Source: Rhynchospora pubera (taxonomy: Eukaryota > Streptophyta > Magnoliopsida > Poales > Cyperaceae). From it: a stretch of DNA of 64,000 nucleotides. This document shows positions 46,629 to 58,200 of this stretch, one piece after another. The notes under the pieces were generated by a model. That model was not told the origin of the DNA. It ran no database searches and saw only the letters and a list, made by a program, of their open reading frames with translations. The position numbers and the translations under genes are program-made. How positions within the stretch are numbered: position 1 is the first letter of the stretch; each line of letters begins with the position of its first letter. The stretch spans positions 22,429,501 through 22,493,500 of the forward strand of contig CM051460.1 in assembly GCA_028095005.1 (NCBI GenBank), written 5' to 3'.

Positions 46629-48421
46629 TGAAGGATTTCATGATGCGAATCGGGTAATTTAAAAAAATTTATTAACCGATAACATCTAAGATCGTTCTTA
46701 TTATCACTAACTTTCCTATATTATATTTGCATCACAATCACATATATTCCTATAAGAAGGATTGTTGAGCCATACCTATGGTCTCTAACGAAGCTTTGTT
46801 CCTCTTGGTTCACCTTGAATCCGAAACAAGAATGACAGTTGAATCCGTGCTAGCGAATTCCCCGCCAACACCTAGCTCCGCCACCCGTGTCTTGATCGAT
46901 TGCTTAATCGACAGAATATTTTAACAAATATTTTGAGGAAGAGAAAGCCAAAGCTTCAACACATGAAGACTTACTTGTATCCACAATTTCTGATCTGTTT
47001 TACCTTTAAAACATCAGAATAAACCTTTCAAATTCGTATAGCAATTAAAGCCACTAATCAGAAATTAAAACAGCACTTTAATTTCTGACGTTTCAGCACT
47101 AAAACAATGATAACTCTTTATAGGAAACTCCAAACGACATGAAACTTGAACCATTGGATTCTACACTTCCAGGGCTATAATTTTCATATATCATTTGTCC
47201 AATTTGGTTATCATTTGCTATACTAATTATCAGTTTAAAGTTGGCTCAAATTCTGACCCGAATTTAAAGCCTTCTTTCTCTCTTCATTTGTTAAAATAAT
47301 TGGGCTTGGGCTTTAAATAAATTTATGCACTCTATAATAATATTCATATATTATTATATTATGTGAAACACATATTATACTTATAATATTCACATCTCAA
47401 TAAATTTATTCATTGCTAGTTAATCACGTCATGTGATATAATTTTCTATTTGTACACTTTGTTTCATACAACATGAAACCTTGTACATAGAAAATATATT
47501 TCTTGTTTCCCATTCAGTTGGTGTGACCTATATTGAGGATCCATATTATGTTGGCAATGTAATAAAACATTTTATTCCATAAACTGTAAGCGGTACTCTA
47601 GCATACATTACAGCTACCCAAATAATATAGATGTTTAGCAAATCCTTTTACGAAACACGATCCTTCTAGTAATGCTATTAACATTACTTGTGTCTATTCC
47701 TTGCCATATGATATTATGATTATTATACAAAGTAGGGCTGTGTCATCTTCGTATTATAATCTTTTCTTGGTCTCCAATAAGTATGATTATATAATTATAA
47801 CTGCACTTCAGTTATATTGGATCCATTTATAATCTTACTTTACCAAGGGGCCCTTTATAATATCATTCCTCAATTCATGAGTGGCAATTAGCTATTGACA
47901 TATATATTTCCCTCCTACACAAGTTATATACAAAGAACTATTACTTTTATCACCACAAGCTTCAAATGGCTTTAAGTAATAATCACGTTGCATATTTCTT
48001 ATGTGAAAATATATCATATCAATCTTAGAATTAATGACACGATAAAAATATTAATGACACAAACACAATCCAGATAATATTTTTATCAATTAGGTCTGTT
48101 CAATATATGAAACTTTTCATATACTCGTGTTATTAAATGATAATCCTTTATCAACGTTTACAGAACTACAACGTACTTTTAATCAACACGACAGTCTTGT
48201 ATGGCATATTAGTGTTCCTGCTAATATCCAAGACCTGTGAACATTTTAGAGATATATATTCATTTTATTTAGAGTTCTGCGGTTCAAGACCAAGAGCATC
48301 TTCTTGAACACTTCTAAATACGAATATAAACTCATGGAACAAAATGTAATAACATCCAATTCATAAATATAACATATAAAAGTAATCACCATAAGATAAC
48401 TTTTAGAACACAATTCCAACA
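46629..48421 (-). repeat. Copia 3' LTR (left)
   Basis: On the minus strand it begins tgttggaattgtgttctaaa and ends before ctaga; 1793 bp. Directly upstream on the minus strand is the purine tract caagtgggagat (48422-48433). Confidence 0.92.
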
Positions 48422-48436
48422 ATCTCCCACTTGTTC
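48422..48436 (-). promoter_or_regulatory. Copia polypurine tract
   Basis: The minus-strand word gaacaagtgggagat abuts the 3' LTR; this is the usual position and composition for copia elements. Confidence 0.85.
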
Positions 48437-48496
48437 TTAAAGTTACTTCTTATACATTCTTATGTATTAACTTTAAAACTAGGGTTGCCTTTTGAC

Positions 48497-50112
48497 TCAT
48501 TCTGTTATCTCTATCCACTCTCCATGTGTTTTCAAACCCATGGAAACAAAGTGAACTTCACTTTTGGCTTGAGATAAAGGCTTTGTTAGCTGATCTGCTG
48601 TGTTACCATCCGTGTCCACCTTTAACAATTTTATTTTACCATCTTCTATGAAGTCCCGAATGACAAAGTACTTTCTATCCATATGTTTGATCTTGTGGTG
48701 TGAACCACGTCAAGTTTCTCATTGAACTTCTTGATCAAACATTTACTTCGTTGGCTTTAGCAACAACCATCAATTCTGATTGGATGCTTGAGTCAGTTGT
48801 TTGCTAAATGTTTGAATCTTTTCAAACTAACAACGCTTCCATTCAGAATAAATACATATCCATATTGCGACCTTTTATCATCATAATCGGTTGCAAAACT
48901 CGCATCGCTGTAGCCTTCTACAATGAGTTCCCTTGTCCCTCCATACACAAGAAATTTATCCTTAGTTCTGTTAAGATACTTAAGGATATTCTTGACTGCA
49001 CTCCAATGTGCAGGACCTGCATGGGCTTGATGACGACTTGTCATACTTAGAGCATACGCGACATCAGGTCGTGTACAAACCATAGCATACATGATAGAAC
49101 CAATTGCAGAAGCATATTCTACATTCTTCATGGTATCAATGTCTTTACGTGTCATAGCACGTTGAGACTTGCTAAGTTTTACACCTTGACTCATTGGCAC
49201 ATTTCCTTTCTTGGAATTTTCCATGTTGAATCGTTTCAACACTTTGTCAATGTATGTACGTTGACTTAAGCCAATGAGTCTACGTGACCTGTCTCTACAT
49301 ATCTTGATTCCCAAGATATATTGGGCTTCACCCAAGTCTTTCATTGAAAAAATCTCTTTCAATGAAATTTTTGTTTGCTCCATTAAGGGAATAAAGTTGC
49401 CTATCAATAGTATGTCATCGACATACAGGACCAAGAAAAGTATATAGCTCCCACTGACCATCTTGTATATACAAGGTTCTTCCTTACTTTGAATAAATCC
49501 AAGGCATTTAACCTCTTCATCAAAGCGCTTGTTCCAACTCCTAGATGCTTGCTTCAATCCATAAATGGACCTTTGAAGTTTGCATACTTTACTGCCATTA
49601 TTTGGATCTTCAAAACCAGGAGGTTGTACCATGTACACATCCTCTTCCAAATTCCCATTAAGGAATGCTGTTTTGACATCCATTTGCCATATTTCATAAT
49701 AAAATGCAGCAATGGCTAGTAATAATTGACTTAAATACCATGATTTTGAGTCTTTTCTTTCCATTGCTTCTTCAAAGGTCTTTGGATCATCCATATCCAT
49801 TACCAAGATCTCATGAAGTCCTAGATACATATCAGGCTTCTTCCTAGATCTTGTTGACCTTCTTAGTTCTTGTGGTTCTTCGTGTTCATCTTGAGTACCT
49901 CGAACCTTTTGCACAATCTCTTGTGGAATTAGTTCAATACTCGATTGAACACCATGTGGTGATTCGTGAACCTCTTCCTCAATAGGTTGAGGAACTTGTA
50001 CACTAATGCTCCCACTAGCCGTCGGAACTATGGTTGGGCTACTTCGATCTACATGGTTGTCATCCATGACCTGATCGAGGTCTTGTAGTGTTTCTTGAGT
50101 TTCCTCAAGCAT
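48497..50112 (-). pseudogene. Copia reverse transcriptase and RNase H, broken
   Basis: The frame 50112-48793 reads WQMDVKTAFLNGNLEEDVYM, SIYGLKQASRSWNKRFDE and the catalytic LYVDDILLIG (~49405), then RNase H beginning VEGYSDASFATDYDD. The segment before WQMDVKTAFL is shortened, so early RT motifs are lost. The middle of RNase H is missing. The C-terminal end continues in a separate frame at 48682-48497 (DGNTADQLTKPL). Order after integrase confirms Ty1-copia. It cannot make an active enzyme. Confidence 0.92.
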
Positions 50113-50239
50113 TACACTACTCCCACTACTTTTGATTCTTTCGAGAAATTCTTTCTCTAAGAAATTGCACCCCTTTCAACTAATATTCTATTTGTTGTCT
50201 TGTGCCAAAAGTAGTATCCTTTTGTTTCTTTCGGATAAC

Positions 50240-51649
50240 CTATAAAGAAGCATTTTTTTTTTTTGCTTGGGGTTCTAGTTTGGTTGACATCAATCGTTTG
50301 ATGTAAGCCTCACAACCCCAAATCTTGAGAAAAGACAAGTCAGGAGTTTTTCTTGTCCACAACTCATACGGAGTTTTCTCCACAGATTTAGATGGAACAA
50401 TATTCAGTGTGTAAGCTGCAGTTAGCAATGCATGTCCCCAAAAATAAAGAGGCAATTCTGTTTGGCACATCATTGATCGAACCATATCAAGCAATGTTCT
50501 GTTTCTCCTTTCCGATACACCATTCCCCTGAGGTGTTCCTGGAGGAGTCAATTGTGGTATGATACCACACTCTTTCAGATATGTACCAAATTCATTACTC
50601 AAGTATTCTCCACCACGATCAGTTCGTAAAATCTTAATTCTCTTACTCAGTTGATTTTCAACTTCATTCTTGAATTCTTTGAACTTGTCAAAAGATTCAC
50701 TTTTGTTCTTCATTAGATAAACATAGCCAAAACGACTATAGTCATCTATGAACGTAATGAAGTACCTAAAACCATCTCGTGCACTTGTTCTCATTGGACC
50801 ACATACATCAGAATGTATCAATTCCAACAAGTCTTTCGCCCTTGAACCTTTCTTCTTGAATGGTTTCTTAGTCATTTTACCAACTAAACAAGATTCACAT
50901 GTCTCTATTGCATCGCAATCCATGAGACCAAGAAGATTACTATCATGTAACTTCTTAATGCGTTTCTCATTTATATGACCAAGACGATAGTGCCATAAGA
51001 GAGTGTTATTTTCATGAGATACTTTGAGTCTTTTGTTATTGATACTTAGAACATGTTTATCATTCACTTCTAGCAAATATAAACCATCATGAACAGTAGC
51101 ATTTGCATAGAAAATTCCATCTTTTGCAATACTCAAACACGAGTTTGAAATGGTAAAGACATAACCATCTTTGTCCAAACATGACACAGATATAATGTTC
51201 TTACATATAGATGGAACATAATAAACATTATTCAAATTAATTATTAAACCACTAGATAAATGAAGATTTATTGAGCCAATGGCCAATGCCGAGACACTAA
51301 CACCATTGCCCACCTTCAAAATGACTTCTCCTCTCTTGAGATGTCTTCTATTCATTAGTGCCTGCATATTTGCACAAATATGAGCACATGATCCAGTATC
51401 AATTACCCAATCATGAATAGATGTGGTGAAATTAATCTCAATAACATAGATACCTTTCGGAACCTTGGGACGCTTCCGCTCTATTTTGCCTGAGTTTAAG
51501 TCAGCCTTGTACTTTGGACAATTCGCCTTGAAATGTCCCAACTCATGACAATAATAGCACTCGGTTTGCGGAGTTGGCGAATTTTTCTTTTTGCCTTTGG
51601 AGGTGCTCGCTTGAGCTTCTCCATTCCCCTTCTTCTTTTTAGATATCAA
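50240..51649 (-). pseudogene. Copia gag end, protease and integrase, broken
   Basis: This starts inside gag near a lysine-rich stretch and the zinc knuckle CYYCHELGHFKANCPKYK. Protease follows (WVIDTGSCAHIC, ~51410), then the integrase HHCC (LWHYRLGHINEKR, CESCLVGK) and DDE core (FITFIDDYSRFGYVYLMK, ILRTDRGGEYLSNEF, GVSERRNRTLLDMVRS). The frame is lost at an A run near 50255, and a second indel lies near 50160 before the next pol frame. The gag N-terminus is absent because of the junction at ~51657. Confidence 0.92.
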
Positions 51650-51657
51650 AATTTTTG

Positions 51658-51939
51658 TAAACTCTAAAATTTACAAAATTTATATCAAAATGCATCGGTC
51701 CTTAAACTAAATAAGATGACCGGTTTGAATTTGACGTTTCTATTTTAAATTTTAAAAAAGTAACTAAATAGTGAAATGTTGGCATTAGAACCCTCCTCAT
51801 TTGACAATTGGCGGGACTAAAGGTTCTCTTCCCTATTGGTATTGTACCCATGTAGCCTGGTACCAACTGATTTATCTTCCAGCACTGTCAAAAGTTCCCT
51901 GCATTTTGTATATCCGTCTCTAATTATGTGAGATCTAGA
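51658..51939. repeat. Duplicated host flank inside the copia element
   Basis: It is a direct copy of 46347-46628: the right half of the MITE, its atttgacaa duplication, ~130 bp of locus-2 flank and the ctaga target site. The junction with gag lies around 51645-51658 and shows short shared words (tatcaaa) at the breakpoints. Confidence 0.92.
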
Positions 51940-53732
51940 TGAAGGATTTCATGATGCGAATCGGGTAATTTAAAAAAATTTATTAACCGATAACATCTAA
52001 GATCGTTCTTATTATCACTAACTTTCCTATATTATATTTGCATCACAATCACATATATTCCTATAAGAAGGATTGTTGAGCCATACCTATGGTCTCTAAC
52101 GAAGCTTTGTTCCTCTTGGTTCACCTTGAATCCGAAACAAGAATGACAGTTGAATCCGTGCTAGCGAATTCCCCGCCAACACCTAGCTCCGCCACCCGTG
52201 TCTTGATCGATTGCTTAATCGACAGAATATTTTAACAAATATTTTGAGGAAGAGAAAGCCAAAGCTTCAACACATGAAGACTTACTTGTATCCACAATTT
52301 CTGATCTGTTTTACCTTTAAAACATCAGAATAAACCTTTCAAATTCGTATAGCAATTAAAGCCACTAATCAGAAATTAAAACAGCACTTTAATTTCTGAC
52401 GTTTCAGCACTAAAACAATGATAACTCTTTATAGGAAACTCCAAACGACATGAAACTTGAACCATTGGATTCTACACTTCCAGGGCTATAATTTTCATAT
52501 ATCATTTGTCCAATTTGGTTATCATTTGCTATACTAATTATCAGTTTAAAGTTGGCTCAAATTCTGACCCGAATTTAAAGCCTTCTTTCTCTCTTCATTT
52601 GTTAAAATAATTGGGCTTGGGCTTTAAATAAATTTATGCACTCTATAATAATATTCATATATTATTATATTATGTGAAACACATATTATACTTATAATAT
52701 TCACATCTCAATAAATTTATTCATTGCTAGTTAATCACGTCATGTGATATAATTTTCTATTTGTACACTTTGTTTCATACAACATGAAACCTTGTACATA
52801 GAAAATATATTTCTTGTTTCCCATTCAGTTGGTGTGACCTATATTGAGGATCCATATTATGTTGGCAATGTAATAAAACATTTTATTCCATAAACTGTAA
52901 GCGGTACTCTAGCATACATTACAGCTACCCAAATAATATAGATGTTTAGCAAATCCTTTTACGAAACACGATCCTTCTAGTAATGCTATTAACATTACTT
53001 GTGTCTATTCCTTGCCATATGATATTATGATTATTATACAAAGTAGGGCTGTGTCATCTTCGTATTATAATCTTTTCTTGGTCTCCAATAAGTATGATTA
53101 TATAATTATAACTGCACTTCAGTTATATTGGATCCATTTATAATCTTACTTTACCAAGGGGCCCTTTATAATATCATTCCTCAATTCATGAGTGGCAATT
53201 AGCTATTGACATATATATTTCCCTCCTACACAAGTTATATACAAAGAACTATTACTTTTATCACCACAAGCTTCAAATGGCTTTAAGTAATAATCACGTT
53301 GCATATTTCTTATGTGAAAATATATCATATCAATCTTAGAATTAATGACACGATAAAAATATTAATGACACAAACACAATCCAGATAATATTTTTATCAA
53401 TTAGGTCTGTTCAATATATGAAACTTTTCATATACTCGTGTTATTAAATGATAATCCTTTATCAACGTTTACAGAACTACAACGTACTTTTAATCAACAC
53501 GACAGTCTTGTATGGCATATTAGTGTTCCTGCTAATATCCAAGACCTGTGAACATTTTAGAGATATATATTCATTTTATTTAGAGTTCTGCGGTTCAAGA
53601 CCAAGAGCATCTTCTTGAACACTTCTAAATACGAATATAAACTCATGGAACAAAATGTAATAACATCCAATTCATAAATATAACATATAAAAGTAATCAC
53701 CATAAGATAACTTTTAGAACACAATTCCAACA
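51940..53732 (-). repeat. Copia LTR, right copy
   Basis: 1793 bp, same length as the left LTR and apparently identical to it, followed by ctaga. No primer-binding site adjoins its inner end; host flank does instead. It is best read as a solo-type LTR joined to the truncated element. Confidence 0.9.
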
Positions 53733-53737
53733 CTAGA

Positions 53738-54067
53738 GTCCACAACTTTCCTAGTATTTTATGTTACACTTGAAACATTTTCCATCCACGAAACTATTGT
53801 ACAACAAGATCATAGACCAACTTAGATCATGTCCAAGCCCATGTTTGAAGCACAACAATACACGACAATTACTCAGTTCTCATAGTTTAACAAAAGAGAA
53901 ACAAAAAACACTAAAAAACAATAAAGGGTGATTATGTACCGTCATCAGGATCAGTATAGGAGCAACCAGGAGGAGCAATAGATATGCACAAAAGCAAGAA
54001 CAGAAGAACTCTTCGTGGCAAAACTGAAAAAGTTTATCATGAAACTCAACAAATATCTTGTCTTTCC
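53738..54067. other. Non-coding stretch between copia and block X
   Basis: No RNA gene or transposon end seen. A minus-strand ORF covers it, with a hydrophobic run near 53960-53990, but there is no conservation at the matching place in locus 3, where exon 1 adjoins block X. Confidence 0.5.
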
Positions 54068-54341
54068 AGCTTAATCTAAGCGCCAAAAACGGAAATTGAA
54101 GTGACATTGAGGTTTGTGCTGGACCTGATGGATCCCCTCTTCTGAGCCTTTCCAACAATGAAGGCATGAAATTTGTCTTTGCTATAGTATGAACAGAACT
54201 GAGCATTGAAAGTTCGAAACTCTCAGTCCTCTCAAATAAATTAATCTTTGCTACCAACAGTAAGCAAAGGCTGCAAAACTATTTTATTTATTTTAGCGAG
54301 GACCTTGGCAACATAACAGAGCTAGAATGCTTAACGTAACA
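54068..54341 (+). pseudogene. Block X copy 2: unidentified exon-like fragment
   Basis: It matches 36885-37156. The plus strand starts after tttccag with LNLSAKNGN, continues DIEVCAGPDGSPLLSLSNNEGMK, loses frame near 54185, and ends YFSEDLGNITELECLT before the same stop. The frameshift makes this copy non-functional in that frame. Product unknown. Confidence 0.45.
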
Positions 54342-54513
54342 CTAAAAATAATGATAAAAAAATGACTTCTTTCATGAAACAAAAACTGTTCCATTCTTTT
54401 AGCATCTACCAGCAATAACAAAAACCATTGGTTCAGTCATCTCTATCAAACTAAAACAAAAGCTCAAAAGACAATAGATCCAACGGCAAATTCATTCAGA
54501 AACAAGGTTCAAA

Positions 54514-54580
54514 AAGGAGTTTTTTTTTTTTTTTTTTGAACAAAAGCACCCCAAAACTGGGGACGTAATATCAGAAAAAT
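54514..54580 (-). mobile_element. Short poly(A)-tailed insert (antisense)
   Basis: A run of ~17 T followed by ~45 bp (gaacaaaagcaccccaaaac) is present here and absent from the paralogous position near 37340. A small poly(A)-tailed retrosequence on the minus strand is the simplest reading. Source unknown. Confidence 0.5.
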
Positions 54581-55299
54581 CAGAAATTACCATAAGCTCT
54601 ACATCCCAAAAGTACATAAGAAAAGAGACACTTTCTAAAATCTAATGATGGATTTGACACGGCAAGCTCTTATAGGACCAACATCCCCTTTTACCAATCA
54701 ACCTGCAAAAGTGAAGTATTATCAAAATCAGAAATTAATGTGAAACATGCAATTCATCCAAATTGAAACATAAAATAACATCATTCCGAATCTTAACTTC
54801 TGTATCATTCATGCTAACTAGTTATGTAATGTTTCACCAATATAGCAATATAGCATGCTTTCACTGTTTTGGAACTAGGCACTATTGAAAACAAAAATTT
54901 GAATAAATATAGATAACATAGTATATTGATCAGTCCCTGAGATTAACTAATATGTATCATGCCAAAGTACTAAGTTCTCAATAAATTTCAGGTGCGAGTA
55001 AGAACAAACTGGGCAGATTTCAAGAAAACATCACTATATATAATGCCAGTACTAATTTCTCAACAGGTATTCAGAGGTTAGTACTTTGGCATCAAACAAA
55101 TTGTAGATACAAGCATAATATATTTCCCATTCTGCAGGAGTATAATAGGTATTTAGAAGTTCTACCGAGGCATAAGAAAAAGTAAAAAGAAAAGAAAAAA
55201 ACTTGCACTGAATGCAACATCACCATGGCATGGTCTAAAATTTGTTCAACTCGTTTGCGACACCATTCATAAAATAATTTTGAGAAAAAAAAATACCTA

Positions 55300-58200
55300 C
55301 TCAACCAGTTTCTGTGCTTTCAAGGTGTGACATCTGAAAATCCTAGTTAACTAAACTTTGATCAAATTTAACCAGTTTTGATTTTTGTTGACTGTGAATT
55401 TGACCTTTGACCAGTCAAAGTTTTCAATTTGTTTGTTGATCGAACGAAATGAAATGAAGAATTCTTTGCCGACTGAAATTCATGCCACCTGCCTCTTAAT
55501 TAGTACGTGGCTCACTTCCATTTATTCACCCGTACACCTCATGCTTTGATAGATACATGTGTCCTCCTTTTTATTAATCGTTGTTTAAAAATTTTTACCA
55601 TTCCTTTATTAAACGTGTGTATGCTTGCTTCTTTCTTGGTGTTTACAAAATCCGATAGCTTCCTGCTCCATTAAACCTATTTCCAATCTAAATAAATTAT
55701 ATCATGTTCATGCTATTCAAGTCCAATTGATTATTCAAGTTCTATGTCGATTGAAAATCAAATCTACGTCGTAGTCGGGATAGCCTATTTGATTTGTTTG
55801 TTGATTTCTGAACCGTCTTGTCAGGTAACCGGACTTTTCTGTAATTAATTTCGTATTGATTGAATTGATTTGATTTATCATTTGGTTTTGATTGAATATG
55901 TTTATCTGAATTGTGATTGGTATATTTTACGGGTTATCGGATTTGAAATTGGATGTGAATCTGGATATGAATCTGAATTTTGAACCCTGATCCTCCTGAG
56001 TTTGGGGAGGGGCCGGTCCTGATCCTCCTGAGATCGGGGAGGGACCACTTTGACTGACTGACTGTCTGAACCCGATTATCTACGTAAAATATATTATTTG
56101 TTATGTGGATTAATCCGGTCTGATTGAATTTTGTTAAATTAATTAAATGTAGAGAAGCAGTGTCGTTAAATAACCGGTTACTGAAGTTTGTACCTGACTC
56201 TGTTTGTTTTTATGTTACGACGTAGGTTGACGAGTCGTCGGATGGATGTAGAAGATACCGTTCTCAGTTCGCGTCCCGCGATCCGTCGGTGCGGGACATG
56301 ACACAAGGGCCATCCTTGTAACCTACATGTCCAAATTAAAAATATTGGATCATTAGCTCTAGGGATTCACAGGTAGTTCCATTTCACGTAAACTTTCTGA
56401 AAAATATTATAGACGGCTTGAATATATAAAATTGACAAGTTATGAACGATTACAAATTTCTTGGTGCCTCTTGACATCACTAATAGTATCTAAAAACTAT
56501 GTTAAACTTTTAGTTGAAAATTTAAGCAAGTTGACCAAGTTTTAACAATGTAAGTTGCTCCTCTAACTTTTTCAGACATCACACGAGGAGATCAAAATAC
56601 AATCTGACGAAGAAAACAAAGAACACAACAGTAAATTTCCAAAGCTTTACCTGAGTACGGATATTGCTGGGATTGGCCCCAAGGGTCTCAAGAACACGTG
56701 CAGCAATACCTCCTCCCTCTCGCAACAAACCAAGGAGCAAGTGCTCTGATCCTATGTAATTGTGGCCTGAAATTATATAACACCCATTCAGTAGATTTAA
56801 AACACAAATTTTAGCATGGCAGTAGTATCATATGATGTACGGACAAATACTTTATTAAAAAGAAGCATACCCAAATACTTCATTTGAAGTACAAACAAAA
56901 AACATTTTATAATTTTATCTGCCCAAATTTCATCATATCTTTATTTCACTTCAAACGGGTAAACGAGGTTTCGATAAAAATATTCCATGAAATTTAGGAA
57001 AGAAAAACCAAAAATAAATCCACGTTGTTTTTTCTATAATTTTACTACAATTTGCAGTAGAAAATCAATAAGAGACATGTTATACAGGACCAAAATGAGA
57101 ATTTTATAAGATCCAGGAACATATAAAGGGAAAACCACAACAATAGTATTACACACATCAAAATGCCACAACTTCAACATTTAAAGGTTCACAATCAGTC
57201 TAGACTAAGTAAACAATTAATTATGACCTAATTGGCTGGACAAGCCGAGTAACTGTCTCATAAGAATATAACATCACTAAGGGCCTGTTTGGATTCTCCA
57301 AAAAATTTGGGGAATTTTATCATAAATTTGTTATAAACAATCCAAATTCTTCACAAAGTTACACACTTCTCAATAAATTTATTCCTAAAAATTATAACTT
57401 CTCCAAATTCTCCAAATTCCTAAGCGATCCAAACGACCCCTAATGTAGGTAGTGCTAACAAAACAATACAGAAATATCACAACAGCAACAACAACACATT
57501 TTGCTAATAAAAAGAAGTCGGAAAATGAATCAATCAAAATAAAAGAGTTCAAAAATAATACCAAGTTGAAAGGCTTCTATCAAGGAAAGCTCCAAAACCC
57601 GCTTAGCACGGGGAGTGAAAGGGATCTCAACAGACACAGTCCCACTTCCTCGGCCGATAATCTTCTCTACCTCGACACGTGCATCTTTTATGTTCATATC
57701 CATAGACTTTAGCACCTTAGCTGCTATGCCTGTTCCCTCTCCTATCAGCCCCAGCAAAATCTGCTCTGTCCCCGCAAAGTTGTGTCCTAACCGTCTTGCT
57801 TCCTCTTGGGCCAGCATGACAACCTTTCAGAAATAAAGGACTACTATTAGAAATAAATTTTAATTATCAAATAATTACTTAGCTACCATAACCAAAAAGC
57901 ATCCTTATAGAGGCATTTTCAATTTCACGCTTAGGTACTATCTTTTCCAATCAGAACTTCAATCCCGCGCATCAAAGGAAAGTTTTGTTCATTCACAATA
58001 AAAAAGATTCTCAAAAGGAGGAATTTGCGAGAAAACTTTTACTCCAGAAAGATAAGGTTACTTCCGCATTACTTACCAGCTTGTGTCACCAGTATGTTTG
58101 GTATAACATAACAGAGGTCCTAATAAAAGCAACCAGTGATATTACCTTGAGAGCCTTCTCGGTGAATTTCTCAAATGAGTAGTTCTCTGTTTTCCTCCCA

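Larger units (their letters stand above)
46629..53732 (-). mobile_element. Ty1-copia LTR retrotransposon, rearranged
   Basis: Two 1793-bp LTRs (46629-48421 and 51940-53732) bracket an eroded minus-strand pol. Flanking target duplications ctaga (46624-46628 and 53733-53737) show both outer ends belong to one insertion. Inside, however, the right LTR is preceded by 282 bp (51658-51939) copied from the left host flank, including half of a MITE and another ctaga. The primer-binding site and most of gag are therefore missing. Interior genes carry frameshifts and deletions, while the two 2075-bp repeats look identical, so the right copy was made by a late rearrangement (or assembly error). Confidence 0.9.

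Noticed and set aside
48808..50978. Plus-strand ORFs across the copia element
   Set aside because: Antisense shadows of pol.
51940..53732. Treating the right LTR as an ordinary 5' LTR
   Set aside because: No primer-binding site follows it; duplicated host flank lies between it and gag.
53880..54257. Minus-strand 125-codon ORF with a hydrophobic segment as a membrane protein
   Set aside because: It spans the edge of block X and the hydrophobic part is not preserved in the other copy.
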